Positions 31,736 through 44,900 of a stretch of 64,000 nucleotides of DNA are shown piece after piece (the first letter of the stretch is position 1; each line of letters opens with the position of its first letter). The notes below the pieces were generated by a model. That model saw only the letters and a program-made list of their open reading frames with translations. It ran no database searches and was not told where the DNA came from. The position numbers and the translations under genes are program-made. The stretch spans positions 1 to 64,000 of the forward strand of contig JAPDOI010001498.1 in assembly GCA_029168955.1 (NCBI GenBank). The letters run 5' to 3'. Source of the stretch: Aplectana chamaeleonis. Lineage: Eukaryota; Nematoda; Chromadorea; Rhabditida; Cosmocercidae.

Positions 31736-32620
31736 TTTCCAGGAACGATAATAACTAAGTTCTCATTTGGCAATGACTCGATTATTTTATGCGTCAAAAT
31801 ACACGCCTACAGGTAAGCCGCGAAGCGGCGTGGGTGTGCACCTTGTAGTACCAATAACAGCCAAATCATTCCAACAATTTCACCTCATTTAGAAAATCAG
31901 TTTGATAGCCAAATCTAATGAAACAATTTCACATCATTTTAGAGCAATGCCAAATCCTTAACCTTTTCTGCGGAGCCCAACTTTCAGAAATCAAGAGTAA
32001 TATTACTGCCAAATAGGCGTCGATGAGTTAAAATGCCTCTTGATAGTGATAAAGCGTTCACTAATGCATTTATTATCTCCACCCTCACTCACGCATTCGC
32101 GGTTTTGTGGCCGGTTCAAACACCCCCTTCCCTATCAAATCAAACCGATCTGGCTGATCGACCGGAGGTTGCCGCGTGATTCATATCCGGCGGAGTTTAT
32201 GGGGCAACATGCTTTGGTCCACATTGTTTTTCGTTGATGTTTTCTCCTGCAGCACACGAAAATGACAACCCACAAAGTATACGCTGCACTGGAAGGTCTG
32301 GTCCCTTTCCTAATCTCGGTTCGCATTGCTCGGAATTTCCAGCGTAGATGGTAGGTTGAAACGCAAACGTTGCCTAGGTATCCTTCTTTTCCGAAACTAC
32401 TCGCAGTCGTATTATCACTATCGTAGATGCAAAGCGGTTGCCTCGAAAAAAGCAACTATGAAAATGAAGAAATCATTCAAAAAACCGCACCACACCCATG
32501 ATAGTGATGCCTGACCCTGCGAGTAGCGGGGAAATGGAGGATACGTCGGCATCACTCCTCTGGGGACACTCGGAGTTTTCGGCATGAACGGAGGAGTTGT
32601 CGGATCTTAGGCCGGATTCA
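31736..32620. other. No recognised gene
   Basis: An AAGCCGCGAAGCGGCGTGGG hairpin near 31,815 resembles CCACGCCGCTTCGCGGCGT near 16,455. Imperfect direct repeats of (C)CAAATC...CAACAATTTCAC lie near 27,145, 31,872 and 31,915. The frames at 32,040-32,514 are unrecognised. Confidence 0.35.
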
Positions 32621-32627
32621 TCAAAGC

Positions 32628-33261
32628 ATTCCTGAAAGTCTAGGTTCCTGGCAAAAGTTAAGATTTGGCATGGTCATAAAAATATACTCAGTTGAAAAGG
32701 GAAAATAAAGAAAAATGAAAAAAGGTTTTGAAATATTCCTGAGAACGATTTGGCGTAGAATAATTTGTTTTTCGGGAAATGAAGTGAAGTAGTTGAAAGT
32801 ATGATTTGGCAGTCGAGTTTGAACCAACTCTCGATAAGAGTTGTGCAAAACGAGGGATCGCATTGTATGAGCGTATCCGTAGAACATATCAAAGCGAAAT
32901 CACGCGTGTTGATTTTACGTCACCTAATACGTGAAGACCGCCGCATTACAGCTCCCGAAAAAGTTTTGATGCTTCCCATTTCACGCGTGATTTCGCTTTG
33001 ATATGTTCTACGGATAAGCTCATACAATGCGATCCCTCGTTTTGCACAACTCTTATCAATAGTTGGTTCAAACTCGACTGCCAAATCATACTTTCAACTA
33101 CTTCACTTCATTTCCCGAAAAACAAATTATTCTACGCCAAATCGTTCTCAGGAATATTTCAAAACCTTTTTTCATTTTTCTTTATTTTCCCTTTTCAACT
33201 GAGTATATTTTTATGACCATGCCAAATCTTAACTTTGCCAGGAACCTAGACTTTCAGGAAT
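32628..33261. mobile_element. 634-bp palindrome with ~280-bp arms
   Basis: The arms 32,628-32,908 and 32,982-33,261 are near-perfect reverse complements around a ~73-bp spacer. The outer ends are ATTCCTGAAAGTCTAGG and CCTAGACTTTCAGGAAT. The inner ends are CGAAATCACGCGTG and its complement. I see no coding capacity. It is probably a fold-back transposon. Confidence 0.85.
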
Positions 33262-33339
33262 TTCATTTTATTTTCCTAAAGGTTTCCTTTCTAACATGAT
33301 TCATGCCTGGTGGTGTTAGATGAAAGTAAACCCACTGAA

Positions 33340-35890
33340 GTCCTGCCCCCCCCCTTCTATGACGTCCTGCGCACTCCAACTGATAGCTTGTGCACTTTCT
33401 ATGACGTCCTGCACACGCCCACTGATGTCCTGCACCCTTCCACTGATGTCCTACACACTTTCTATAAGGTGCTGCACACTCCCACTATAGTCCTGCACAC
33501 TCTCACTGATGTCCTGCACACTTTCTATGACATCCAGCACACTCCCACTAATGTCCTGCGCACATTCTGTTACATCTTGCACACTCCCACTGATGTCCTG
33601 CACACTTTCTACGGCGTTCTGCGCACACCCATTTGGGTCCGGCACTTTCTACGGCGTCCGGCGCACTCCCACTTGGTTCCCGCACACTTTCTACGGCGTC
33701 CGGCGCACTCCCATTTGGGTCCCGCACACTTACTACGGCGTCCGGCGCACTCTCATCTGGGTCCCACACACCTTCTAGGGCGTTCTGCGCACACCCATTT
33801 GGGTCCCGCACACTTTCTACGGCGTCCGGCGCACTCCCACTTGGGCCCGCACACTTTCTACGGCGTTCTGCGCCCACCCATTTGGGTCCCGCACACTTTC
33901 TACGGCGTCCGGCGCACTCTCATTTGGGTCCCGCACACTCTCTACGGCGTCCGGCGCACTCTCATTTGGGTCCCACACACCTTCTAGGGCGTTCTGCGCT
34001 CACCCATTTGGGTCCCGCACACTTTCTACGGCGTCCGGCGCACTCCCACTTGGGTCCCGCACACCTTCTACGGCGTCCGGCACTCTCATTTGGGTCCCAC
34101 ACACTTTCTAGGGCGTTCTGCGCACACCCTTTTGGGTCCCACACACTCTCTACGGCGTCCGGCGCACTCCCACTTGGGTCCCGCACACTTTCTACGGCGT
34201 CCTGCGCCCACCCATTTGGGTCCCGCACACTTTCTACGGCGTCCGGCGCACTCCCACTTGGTTCCCGCACACTTCCTACGGCGTCCGGCGCACTCTCATT
34301 TGGGTCCCACACACTTACTACGGCGTCCGGCGCACTTTCATTTGGGTCCCACACACTTTCTAGGGCGTTCTGCGCACACCCATTTGGGTCCCGCACACTT
34401 TCTACGGCGTCCGGTGCGCTCCCACTTGGGTCCCGCACACTTTCTACGGCGTTCTGCGCACTCTCATTTGGGTCCCGCACACTTTCTAGGGCGTTCTGCG
34501 CACACCCATTTGGGTCCCGCACACTTTCTACGGCGTTCTGCGCACCCCCATTTGCGTCCCGCACACTTTCTACGGCGTCCGGCGCATTCCCACGTGAGTC
34601 CCGCACACTTTCTACGGCGTCCGGCGCACTCTCATTTGGGTCCCGCACACTTTCTACGGCGTCCGGCGCACTCTCATTTGGGTCCCACACACTTTCTAGG
34701 GCGTTCTGCGCACACCCTTTTGGGTCCCACACATTTACTACTGCGTTCTGCGCACACCCATTTGCGTCCCGCACACTTTCTACGGCATCCGGCGCATTCC
34801 CACGTGGGTCCCGCACACTTTCTATGGCGTCCGGCACACTCCCATTTGGGTCCCGCACACTTTCTACGGCGTCCGGCGCACTCTCATTTTGGGTCCGCAC
34901 ACCTTCTACGGCGTCCGGCGCACTCTCATTTGGGTCCCGCACACTTTCTACGGCGTCCGGCGCACTCTCATTTGGGTCCCACACACTTTCTAGGGCGCTC
35001 TGCGCACACCCTTTTGGGTCCCGCACACTTTCTACGGCGTCCGGCGCACTCCCACTTGGGTCCCGCACACTTTCTACGGCGTCCGGCGCACTCTCATTTG
35101 GGTCCCACACACTTTCTAGGGCGTTCTGCGCACACCCATTAGGGTCCCGCACAATTTCTACCGGCGTCCGGCGCGTTCCCACTTGGGTTCCGCACACTTT
35201 CTACGGCGTTCTGCGCACACCCATTTGGGTCCCACACACTTTCTACGGCATTCTGCGCACACCCATTTGGGTCCCGCACACTTTCTACGGCGTCCGGCGC
35301 ACTCTCATTTGGGTCCCACACACTTTCTAGGGCGTTCTGCGCACACCCATTTGGGTCCCGCACACTTTCTACGGCGTTCTGCGCACACCCATTTGGGTCC
35401 CACACATTTACTACGGCGTTCTGCGCACACCCATTTGCGTCCCGCACACTTTCTACGGCGTTCGGCGCATTCTCACGTGAGTCCCACACACTTTCTACGG
35501 CGTTCTGCGCACACCCATTTGGGTCCCACACACTTTCTAGGGCGTTCTGCGCACACCCATTTGGGTCCCGCACAATTTCTACGGCGTCCGGCGCGTTCCC
35601 ACTTGGGTTCCGCACACTTTCTACGGCGTTCTTCGCATACCCATTTGGGTCCCACACACTTTCTACGGCGTTCTGCGCACACCCATTTGGGTCCCACACA
35701 CTTTCTAGGGCGTTCTGCGCACACCCATTTGGGTCCCGCACACTTTCTACGGCGTCCGGCGCACTCTCATTTGGGTCCCACACACTTTCTAGGGCGCTCT
35801 GCGCACACCCATTTGGGTCCCACACTTTCTACGACGTCTTTCGCACTCCTGCTGGGGTCCCGCACAGTATCTACGGCGTTCTGTGGCGCA
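33340..35890 (-). repeat. 42-bp minisatellite, array 4 (opposite orientation)
   Basis: About 60 units of 42 bp, consensus CACACTTTCTACGGCGTCCG, then GCGCACTCTCATTTGGGTCC. Reverse complemented, it is a diverged sister of arrays 2-3 (GGGACCCAAATGAGAGTGCG). Variants alternate (GTCCGGCGCACTC and GTTCTGCGCACACC). Open frames up to 565 aa occur on both strands because the period is divisible by three. Confidence 0.93.
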
Positions 35891-36840
35891 CTTCTGAGTC
35901 ACACCGTGCGGCGTTTCAAAAAGTACTTCCGAGATCCCGCCGTATTGATTGAAGCGTTGCCCCGTCAAATCCTGAGCAAAAGCCTATCAGTAACGGTGTT
36001 TATTTCGCTAGTTCATTTTCACGAATAAGCAAACATCGGTTGGTTTTTAATAACATGTTTACGTGTTTTTGTCTTTCTTTACCCTCAATTTTGAGGCTCC
36101 GCAAAAATTGAGCTACCAACTTCAAAATTTGACAGGAGCTAGAAGCAAACAAAACCAGCTCTCTGGCCAAAAATGAGCTCTCTAGCTCAACGATAAGTGT
36201 TCCAACAAGATCGTGAACGCCAACTGAAAAAAAAGGAGATGAACATTTTTTCGACCAAAATGACGTGGTTTTGACCCTTTTTCTCCAATCTCAGGTAACC
36301 ATTTCGGACCATTTTTTTAACAGTTATTCACCTTTCTAAAGTGTACTAAATGCAAAAAGAACGGTCTTCCTACGTTTACTCTGGACCCTGATACTGAGAT
36401 CAGGGGGTTGCGCGATGGCGAATCAAAGCCAAATCTGGTGAGCGCTTCGCGCTCACCACAATTTTCCATGGTAAGTTAGCGTTATCCGCTAACCGCAACC
36501 GTTATCAGTTATTCACAGGTTTGCTAACACACTGATAACGATCGCTGTTAGCCGATAACGGTAACTTACCATTGACAATGCTTTGATGAATCCGAACTCC
36601 TGTCTGTCCCTTTCTCTATTCCTAGCAGGAGCACTCTAGCTATTCAACCGACCATCGACCCTCGTCACTGCGTGAGCATATAAGTTGCAGTGGAACCTCT
36701 TTATTTGTCGGGGAATTAGCTGGTATCAGACATGAATTGCTTTCAATTTGATAGTGTCATCACTCTTGATTATTAGCTTTTCTGAATTTCCGCTATTGAC
36801 TTTCACCATATTATTCACCATGTGAGTTTGTGTACTTCGA
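35891..36840. other. No recognised gene; two hairpins
   Basis: A perfect hairpin GGTGAGCGCTTCGCGCTCACC lies at about 36,437-36,457. A longer inverted repeat spans 36,468-36,572 (ATGGTAAGTTAGCGTTATCC against GATAACGGTAACTTACCAT), probably another small fold-back element. Confidence 0.45.
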
Positions 36841-36844
36841 TCAA

Positions 36845-38911
36845 TACACTGCGTATCATAAAGATAGGACACCCCCTGAATTTGTCGGTCTCGTGTTTGT
36901 TGAGCAAGATAGATCTTTTTCGTCAATACTGCTGTGATCAGAATGTAAAAAAACCCATATACCTCTCTTGGGTTAGATCAAATGTTTGTGCACTTTTCTA
37001 GAATAATTTTATGTTTTAAAACGTGTATCAAAAAGATAGGAATCATATAGGAACCTACGTTAATTAAATCAGATTTCTCGTCCGATGAAATTGTGCGATC
37101 CCAAACCTAATAACCGATAGGCCTTCCTCGCACCATTACTGCAACAAGTACTCGATTTCGTATATTTTCGAAAAACTGATCTGCCTTTGCAAGTCGATTT
37201 CGCTCCATTTCTCGATTATGGCCTGTTGGGGTGCAGAAATCGAGAGGTATCGCCGCCTATTGGCTCAGATCTGACGAGCTGAAATATCCCAGAGATTCTC
37301 CATTTTGCTGAGATCAGGACTCTAGAGTAGCCACTACGGACAAGGTAGTCATTGTCGAGCAAAGAAGCCGACCTCAGACCTGCTCACGTGAACTTTCTGG
37401 TTCTCCTGCTAGAAACTACAACTTTGTCGCTCGGAAACGTGGGGAAATGAAAGTAGGTCTTACTCTGATATGCTCTGGTACTCAAAGGAGATCATCCAAC
37501 TGCTGGCCAGCGCAAGCTGCAGACGTCCTTGACAGGCAAAGGCTCTGACGGATTATGGGAGATCTACATTCGGAGTTCTGAAGACTAAGTTGGACAGTAC
37601 CCATTCTCAAAACCATTCAGTAGCACTTCCCAACATCAGTCTTACCGAGATTCAAATTTTTCTCGTCAGAAGCCATCGCCTATACATAAATAGTCGAAGT
37701 AGCTGTCCACTTAAGCCATCGGAGCTGCGGATACATATTTCCGATAATATGTCAGATCACTTGCCCGTCAAGGACGTCTGCAGCTTGCGTTTGCCGCAGT
37801 CGGCTGATCTCCAGCGAGTGTGTGAGGACGAAAAAGTGACGCCTATCTTTACTTCCCCATGTTTTCGTGCGACAAAAATCGACAAAAATTACGTTCTAGC
37901 AGGACTACCAGAAAGTTCACGTGAGCAGATCTGAGGTTGGCTTCTTTGCTCAGCAATAACTATCTTGTCCAGAGTGGATAGTCTACAGTCCTGATCTCAA
38001 CAAAATGAAGAATCTCTGGGATAGATAAAGGCATCGCGCGCGCAGAAAACCGTATATTATTTTTTCATGTTCTTGTGTAGTTTGGCCTCTCTAATGAACG
38101 AAAATGTCGAATGGTCCCATGAAAAACCTTTATTTGTGAAGCAACGTCAATTGGAACAGATTGTAAATACAAATTCGAATTTCGCGCCAAAATCGTTTTT
38201 GAAGGTTTTCTGCTCCTGGAGGCCTCGTCACTGTCATTTTCGACTTTTTTCTGCATGCGGAGTTTAGACCGTAACTGTTTCTCATGTTGTTTGACGGTTG
38301 CATCAACATGAAAAAGTGGCAGATGACTGGTGAGAACTGGTGGCGGCTCCTCATTTTTAACCCCTTCCAACCTCATAACCCTACGTTTTTGACGCGCCAA
38401 AGTTTACCAGTGTGGTCTACCGGGCCCATTCATGGAATTGAGCCTGAAAAATGATAATTGGTTTTCAGCGCAAACGATGCCTTCAAGTTCGTCAGGTTTG
38501 AACCAATGGTCAGCGATTTCTTCTCAATTTCTGCGCTCCAACAGGTCTTCACCGAGAAATGGAGCAAGATCGACTTGGAAAGGCAGATCAGTTTGGTCGA
38601 AAGTTTACGAAATCGAGTATTTGTAGCAGCAAAGGTGCTAGGGAGGCCTATCGGTCAATAGATTTGGAATCGTATAATTCTATCGGACGAGAAATCTGAT
38701 TCAACCCAGGGGTGTCCTTTCTTTTTGATACGCGCTTTCAATTATGAATTTATTTTAGAAAAGTGCACAAACATTCGATCTAACCCAAAAGGGGTATACG
38801 GGGTTAATAACATTCTGATCACAGTAGTATTGACGAGAAAGATCTATCTTGCTCAACAAACACGAGACCGGCCAATTTAGGGGATATCCTATCTGTATGA
38901 TACGCAGTGTA
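36845..38911. mobile_element. Tc1-like inverted dimer with TA flanks
   Basis: The element at 36847-38909 is flanked by TA and ends in CACTGCGTATCATA...TATGATACGCAGTG. Both arms carry the C-terminal part of a Tc1-type transposase in opposite senses. The right arm has SPDLNKMKNLWD (near 37,990) and ALQQVFTEKWSKIDLERQ (near 38,540). The left arm has SPDLSKMENLWD on the minus strand (near 37,300). The catalytic N-terminal halves are missing. The axis is near 37,650. The right arm carries another element at 38,029-38,482. Confidence 0.75.
38029..38482. mobile_element. TTAA-type element nested in the Tc1-like right arm
   Basis: About 454 bp, beginning AGGCATCGCGCGCGCAGAAA and ending GCGCAAACGATGCCT, then TCAA. 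The ends match the fold-back element at 9,685-10,133. The left arm of the Tc1-like dimer lacks it, which supports insertion. Confidence 0.7.
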
Positions 38912-38954
38912 TTACCGTCTACAAATCTTATACCAGAATATTTTGTAGCACATA

Positions 38955-41900
38955 CGTCCTGCTCATCCCTACTGGGGTCCTGCACGCGCTTCATGATGTC
39001 CTGCACACATTCCATGAAGTCCTGCTCATCCCTACTGAAGTCCTGCCCACGTTCCATGATGTCCTGCACACCTCTATTAGGATCCTACACACGTTCCATG
39101 ATGTCCTGCACACTCCTACTGAGGTCCTGCACACGTTCTATGATTTTCTGCACTTTTTTACTCAGATCCTACACACATTCCATGACGTCCTCCACACCTC
39201 TACTGGGGTCCGGCACAAGTTCCTTGATGTCCTGCACACTCCTACTGAGGTCTTGCACCCATTCTGCGACCTCCTGCACACCCCTACTGAGGTCCTGCAC
39301 AAGTTCCTTGATATCCTGCGCACTCCTACTGAAGCCCTGCACCCATTCTTCGACGTTCTGCACACCCCTACTGGGGTCCTGCATACGTTCCATGATGTCC
39401 TGCACACTTTTAATGAGGGCCTGCACACATTCCATCAGGTCCTGTTCATCCCTACTGGTGCCCTGCTTACGTTCCATGATGTCCTGAACACCTCTATTAG
39501 AATCCTACACACGTTCCATGATTTTTTGCACACTTTTACCCAGATCCTACACACATTCCATGACGTCCTGCACACCCCTACTGGGGTCCTGCAAAAGTTC
39601 CTTGATGTCCTGCACACTCCCTACTGAGGTCTTGCACACATTCTGCGATGTCCTGCACACCCCTACTGGGGTCCTGCACAAGTTCCTTGATGTCCTGCAC
39701 ACTCCTACTGAGGTCCTGCACACAATCTACGACGTTCTGCACACCCCTACTGGGGTCCTGCACAGGTCCCATGATGTCCTGCACACTCCTACTGAGATCC
39801 TGCACACATTCCCTGACATCCTGCATAACCCTACTGGGGTTCTGCACAGGTCCCATGATGTACTGCACACTCCTTCTGAGGTCCTGCACACTTTTACTGA
39901 GGTCCTGCACACATTCCATCAGGTCCTGTTCATCCCTTCTGGGGCCCTACACACGTTCCATGATGTCCTGCGCCCCTCTATTGGGATCCTGCACACGTTC
40001 CATGATGTCCTGCACACTCCTACTAAGGTCCTGCACACGTTCCATGATGTCCTGCACACCCCTACTGGGGTCCTGCACAGGTCCCATAATGTCCTGCACA
40101 CTCATACTGAGGTCGTGCACAGGTTCTATGATGTCCTGCACACGTTCCATGATGTCCTGCACACATTCCTCGACGTCCTGCACAAGTTCTTTGATGTCCT
40201 GCACACTCCTACTGAGGTCTTGCACACATTCTGCGACCTCCTGCACACCCCTACTGGGATCCTGCTCAAGTTCCTTGATGTTCTGCACACTCCTACTGAG
40301 GTCCTGCACACATTCCATCAGGTCCCGTTCATCCCTACTGGTGCCCTGCTTACGTTCCATGATGTCCTGAACACCTCTATTAGAATCCTACACACGTTCC
40401 ATGATTTTTGCACACTTTTACCCAGATCCTACACTCTGCGATGTCCTGCACACCCATACTGGGGTCCTGCACAAGTTCCTTGATGTCCTGCACACTCCTA
40501 CTGAGGTCCTGCACACAATCTACGACGTTCTGCACACCCCTACTGGGGTCCTGCTCAAGTTCCTTGATGTCCTGCACACTCCTACTGAGGTCCTGCACAC
40601 AATCTACGACGTTCTGCACACCCCTACTGGGGTCCTGCACAGGTCCCATGATGTCCTGCACTCTCCTACTGAGGTCCTGCACACATTCCACAACGTCCTG
40701 CACACCCCTACTGGGGTCCTGCACAGGTTCCATGATGTCTTGCACACTCCTACTGAGGTCCTGCACACATTCTGCGACGTCCTGCACACCCCTACTGGGG
40801 CCCTGCACAGGTTCCATGATGTCCTGCACACTCCTTCTGAGGTTCTGCACCCATTCTACGACGTTCTGCACACCCCTACTGGGGTCCTGCATACGTTCCA
40901 TGATGTCCTGCACACTTTTAATGAGGTCCTGCACACATTCCATCAGGTCCTGTTCATCCCTACTGGTGCCCTGCTTACGTTCCATGATGTCCTGAACACC
41001 TCTATTAGAATCCTACACACGTTCCATGATTTTTTGCACACTTTTACCCAGATCCTACACACATTCCATGACGTCCTGCACACCTCTACTGGGGTCCTGC
41101 ACAAGTTCCTTGATGTCCTGCACACTCCTACTGAGGTCTTGCACACATCCTGCGACCTCCTGCACACCCCTACTGGGGTCCTGCACAAGTTCCTTGATGT
41201 TCTGCACACTCCTACTGAAGCCCTGCACTCATTCTACGACGTTCTGCACACCCCTACTGGGGTCCTGCATACGTTCCATGATGTCCTGCACACTTTTAAT
41301 GAGGTCCTGCACACATTCCATCAGGTCCTGTTCATCCCTACTGGTGCCCTGCTTACGTTCCATGATGTCCTGAACACCTCTATTAGAATCCTACACACGT
41401 TCCATGATTTTTTGCACACTTTTACCCAGATCCTACACACATTCCATGACGTCCTGCACACCTCTACTGGGGTCCTGCACAAGTTCCTTGATGTCCTGCA
41501 CACTCCTACTGAGGTCTTGCACACATCCTGCCACCTCCTGCACACCCCTACTGGGGTCCTGCACAAGTTCCTTGATGTTCTGCACACTCCTACTGAAGCC
41601 CTGCACACATTCCACAACGTCCTGCACACCCCTACTGGGGTCCTGCATACGTTCCATGATGTCCTGCACACTTTTAATGAGGTCCTGCACACAGTCCATC
41701 AGGTCCTGTTCATCCCTACTGGTGCCCTGCTTACGTTCCATGTTGTCCTGAACACCTCTATTGGAATCTTACACACGTTCCATGATTTTTCGCACACTTT
41801 TACCCAGATCCTACACACATTCCATGACGTCCTGCACACCCCTACTGGGGTCCTGCAAAAGTTCCTTGATGTCCTGCACACTCCTACTGAGGTCTTGCAC

Positions 41901-44900
41901 ACATTCTACGACGTCCTGCACACCCCTACTGGGGTCCTGCACAAGTTCCTTGATGTCCTGCACACTCATACTAAGGTCCTGCACACAATCTACGATGTCC
42001 TGCACACCCCTACTAAGGTCCTGCACAGAGTCCCATGATGTCCTGCACTCTCCTACTGAGGTCCTGCCCCCATTCCACAACGTCCTGCACACCCCTACTG
42101 GGGTCCTGCACAGGTTCCATGATGTCCTGCACACTCCTACTGAGGTCCTGCACACATTCTGCGACGTCCTGCACACCCCTACTGGGGTCCTGCACAGGTT
42201 CCATGATGTCCTGCGCACTCCTTCTGAGGTCCTGCACACTTTTACTGAGGTCCTGCACACATTCCATCAGGTCCTGTTCATCCCTTCTGGGGCCCTGCAC
42301 ACGTTCCATGATGCCCCGCACACCTCTATTAGAATCCTACACACGTTCCATGATGTCCTGCACCCCTCTATTGGGATCCTACACACTTTCCATGATGTCC
42401 TGCACACTCCTACTAAGGTCCTGCACACGTTCCATGATGTCCTGCACACCCCTACTGGGGTCCTGCACAGGTCCCATAATGTCCTGCACACTCCTTCTGA
42501 GGTCGTGCACAGGTCCTATGATGTCCTGCCCACGTTCCATGATCTCCTGCACCCATTCCTCGCCGTCCTGCACAAGTTCCTTGATGTCCTGCACACTCCT
42601 ACTGAGGTCTTGCACACAATCTGCGACCTCCTGCACACCCCTACTGGGGTCCTGCTCAAGTTCCTTGATGTTCTGCACACTCCTACTGAGGTCCTGCACA
42701 CATTCCATCAGGTCCTGTTCATCCCTACTGGTGCCCTGCTTACGTTCCATGATGTCCTGAACACCTCTATTAGAATCCTACACACGTTCCATGATTTTTT
42801 GCACACTTTTACCCAGCTCCTACACTCTGCGATGTCGTGCACACCCCTACTGGGGTCCTGCACAAGTTCCTTGATGTCCTGCACACTCTTACTGAGGTCC
42901 TGCACACAATCTACGACGTTCTGCACACCCCTACTGGGGTCCTGCTCAAGTTCCTTGATGTCGTGCACACCCCTACTGAGGTCCTGCACACAATCTACGA
43001 CGTTCTGCACACCCCTACTGGGGTCCTGCACAGGTTCCATGATGTCCTGCACACTCCTTCTGAGGTCCTGCACCCATTCTACGACGTTCTGCACACCCCT
43101 ACTGGGGTCCTGCATACGTTCCATGATGTACTGCACACTTTTAATGAGGTCCTGCACACATTCCATCAGGTCCTGTTCATCCCTACTGGTGCCCTGCTTA
43201 CGTTCCATGATGTCCTGAACACCTCTATTAAAATCCTACACACGTTCCATGATTTTTTGCACACTTTTACCCAGATCCTACACACATTCCATGACGTCCT
43301 GCACACCCCTACTGGGGTCCTGCAAAAGTGCCTTGATGTCCTGCACACTCCCTACTGAGGTCTTGCACACAATCTGCGATGTCCTGCACACCCCTACTGG
43401 GGTCCTGCACAAGTTCCTTGATATCCTGCACACTCCTACTGAGGTCCTGCACACATTCTGCGACGTCTTGCACACCCCTACTGGGGTCCTGCACAGGTTC
43501 CATGATGTCCTGCACACTCCTTCTGAGGTCCTGCACACTTTTACTGAGGTCCTGCACACATTCCATCAGGTCCTGTTCATTCCTTCTGGGGCCCTGCACA
43601 CGTTCCATGATGTCCCGCACACCTCTATTAGAATCCTACACACGTTCCATGATGTCCTGCACCCCTCTATTGGGATCCTGCACAGGTCCCATAATGTCCT
43701 GCACACTCATACTGAGGTCGTGCACAAATTCTACGACGTCCTGCACACTCCTACTGAGGTCGTGCACAGGTCCTATGATGTCCTGCACACATTCCATGAT
43801 GTCCTGCACACATTCCTCGACGTCCTGCACACCTCTACTGGGGTCCTGCAAAAATTCCTTGATGTCATGCACACTCATACTGAGGTCTTGCACACATTCT
43901 GCGACCTCCTGCACACCCCTACTGGGGTCCTGCACAAATTCCTTGATGTTCTGCACACTCCTACTGAAGCCCTGTACCCATTCTACGACGTTCTGCACAC
44001 CACTACTGGGGTCCTGCATACGTTCCATGATGTCCTGCACACTTTTAATGAGGTCCTGCACACATTCCATCAGGTCCTTTTCATCCCTACTGGGGCCCTG
44101 CACACGTTCCATGATGCCCCGCACACCTCTATTAGAATCCTACACACGTTCCATGATGTCCTGCACACTCCTACTAAGGTCCTGCACACGTTCCATGATG
44201 TCCTGCACACCCCTACTGGGGTCCTGCACAGGTCCCATAATGTCCTGCACACTCATACTGAGGTCCTGCACACTCCTACTGAGGTCGTGCACAGGTCCTA
44301 TGATGTCCTGCACACGTTCCATGATGTCCTGCACACATTCCTCGACGTCCTACACAAGTTCCTTGATGTCCTGCACACTCCTACTGAGGTCTTGCACACA
44401 TTCTGCGACCTCCTGCACACCCCTACTGGGGTCCTGCTCAAGTTCCTTGATGTTCTGCACACTCCTACTGAGGTCCTGCACACATTCCATCAGGTCCTGG
44501 TCATCCCTACTGGTGCCCTGCTTACGTTCCATGATGTCCTGAACACCTCTATTAGAATCCTACACACGTTCCATGATTTTTTGCACACTTTTACCCAGAT
44601 CCTACACTCTGCGATGTCCTGCACACCCCTACTGGGGTCCTGCACAAGTTCCTTGATGTCCTGCACACTCCTACTGAGGTCCTGCACACAATCTACGACG
44701 TTCTGCACACCCCTACTGGGGTCCTGCACACAATCTACGACGTTCTGCACACCCCTACTGGGGTCCTGCACAGGTCCCATGATGTCCTGCACTCTCCTAC
44801 TGAGGTCCTGCACACATTCCACAAAGTCCTGCACACCCTTACTGGGGTCCTGCACAGGTTCCATGATGTCCTGCACACTCCTACTGAGGTCCTGCACACA

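Noticed and set aside
32700..33216. 72-codon and 78-88-codon frames in the palindrome
   Set aside because: They are the same sequence read from the two arms of an inverted repeat.
33633..35330. 565-codon frame in array 4
   Set aside because: Same cause as in array 5; the 42-bp period is divisible by three and the opposite strand is also open over 411 codons.
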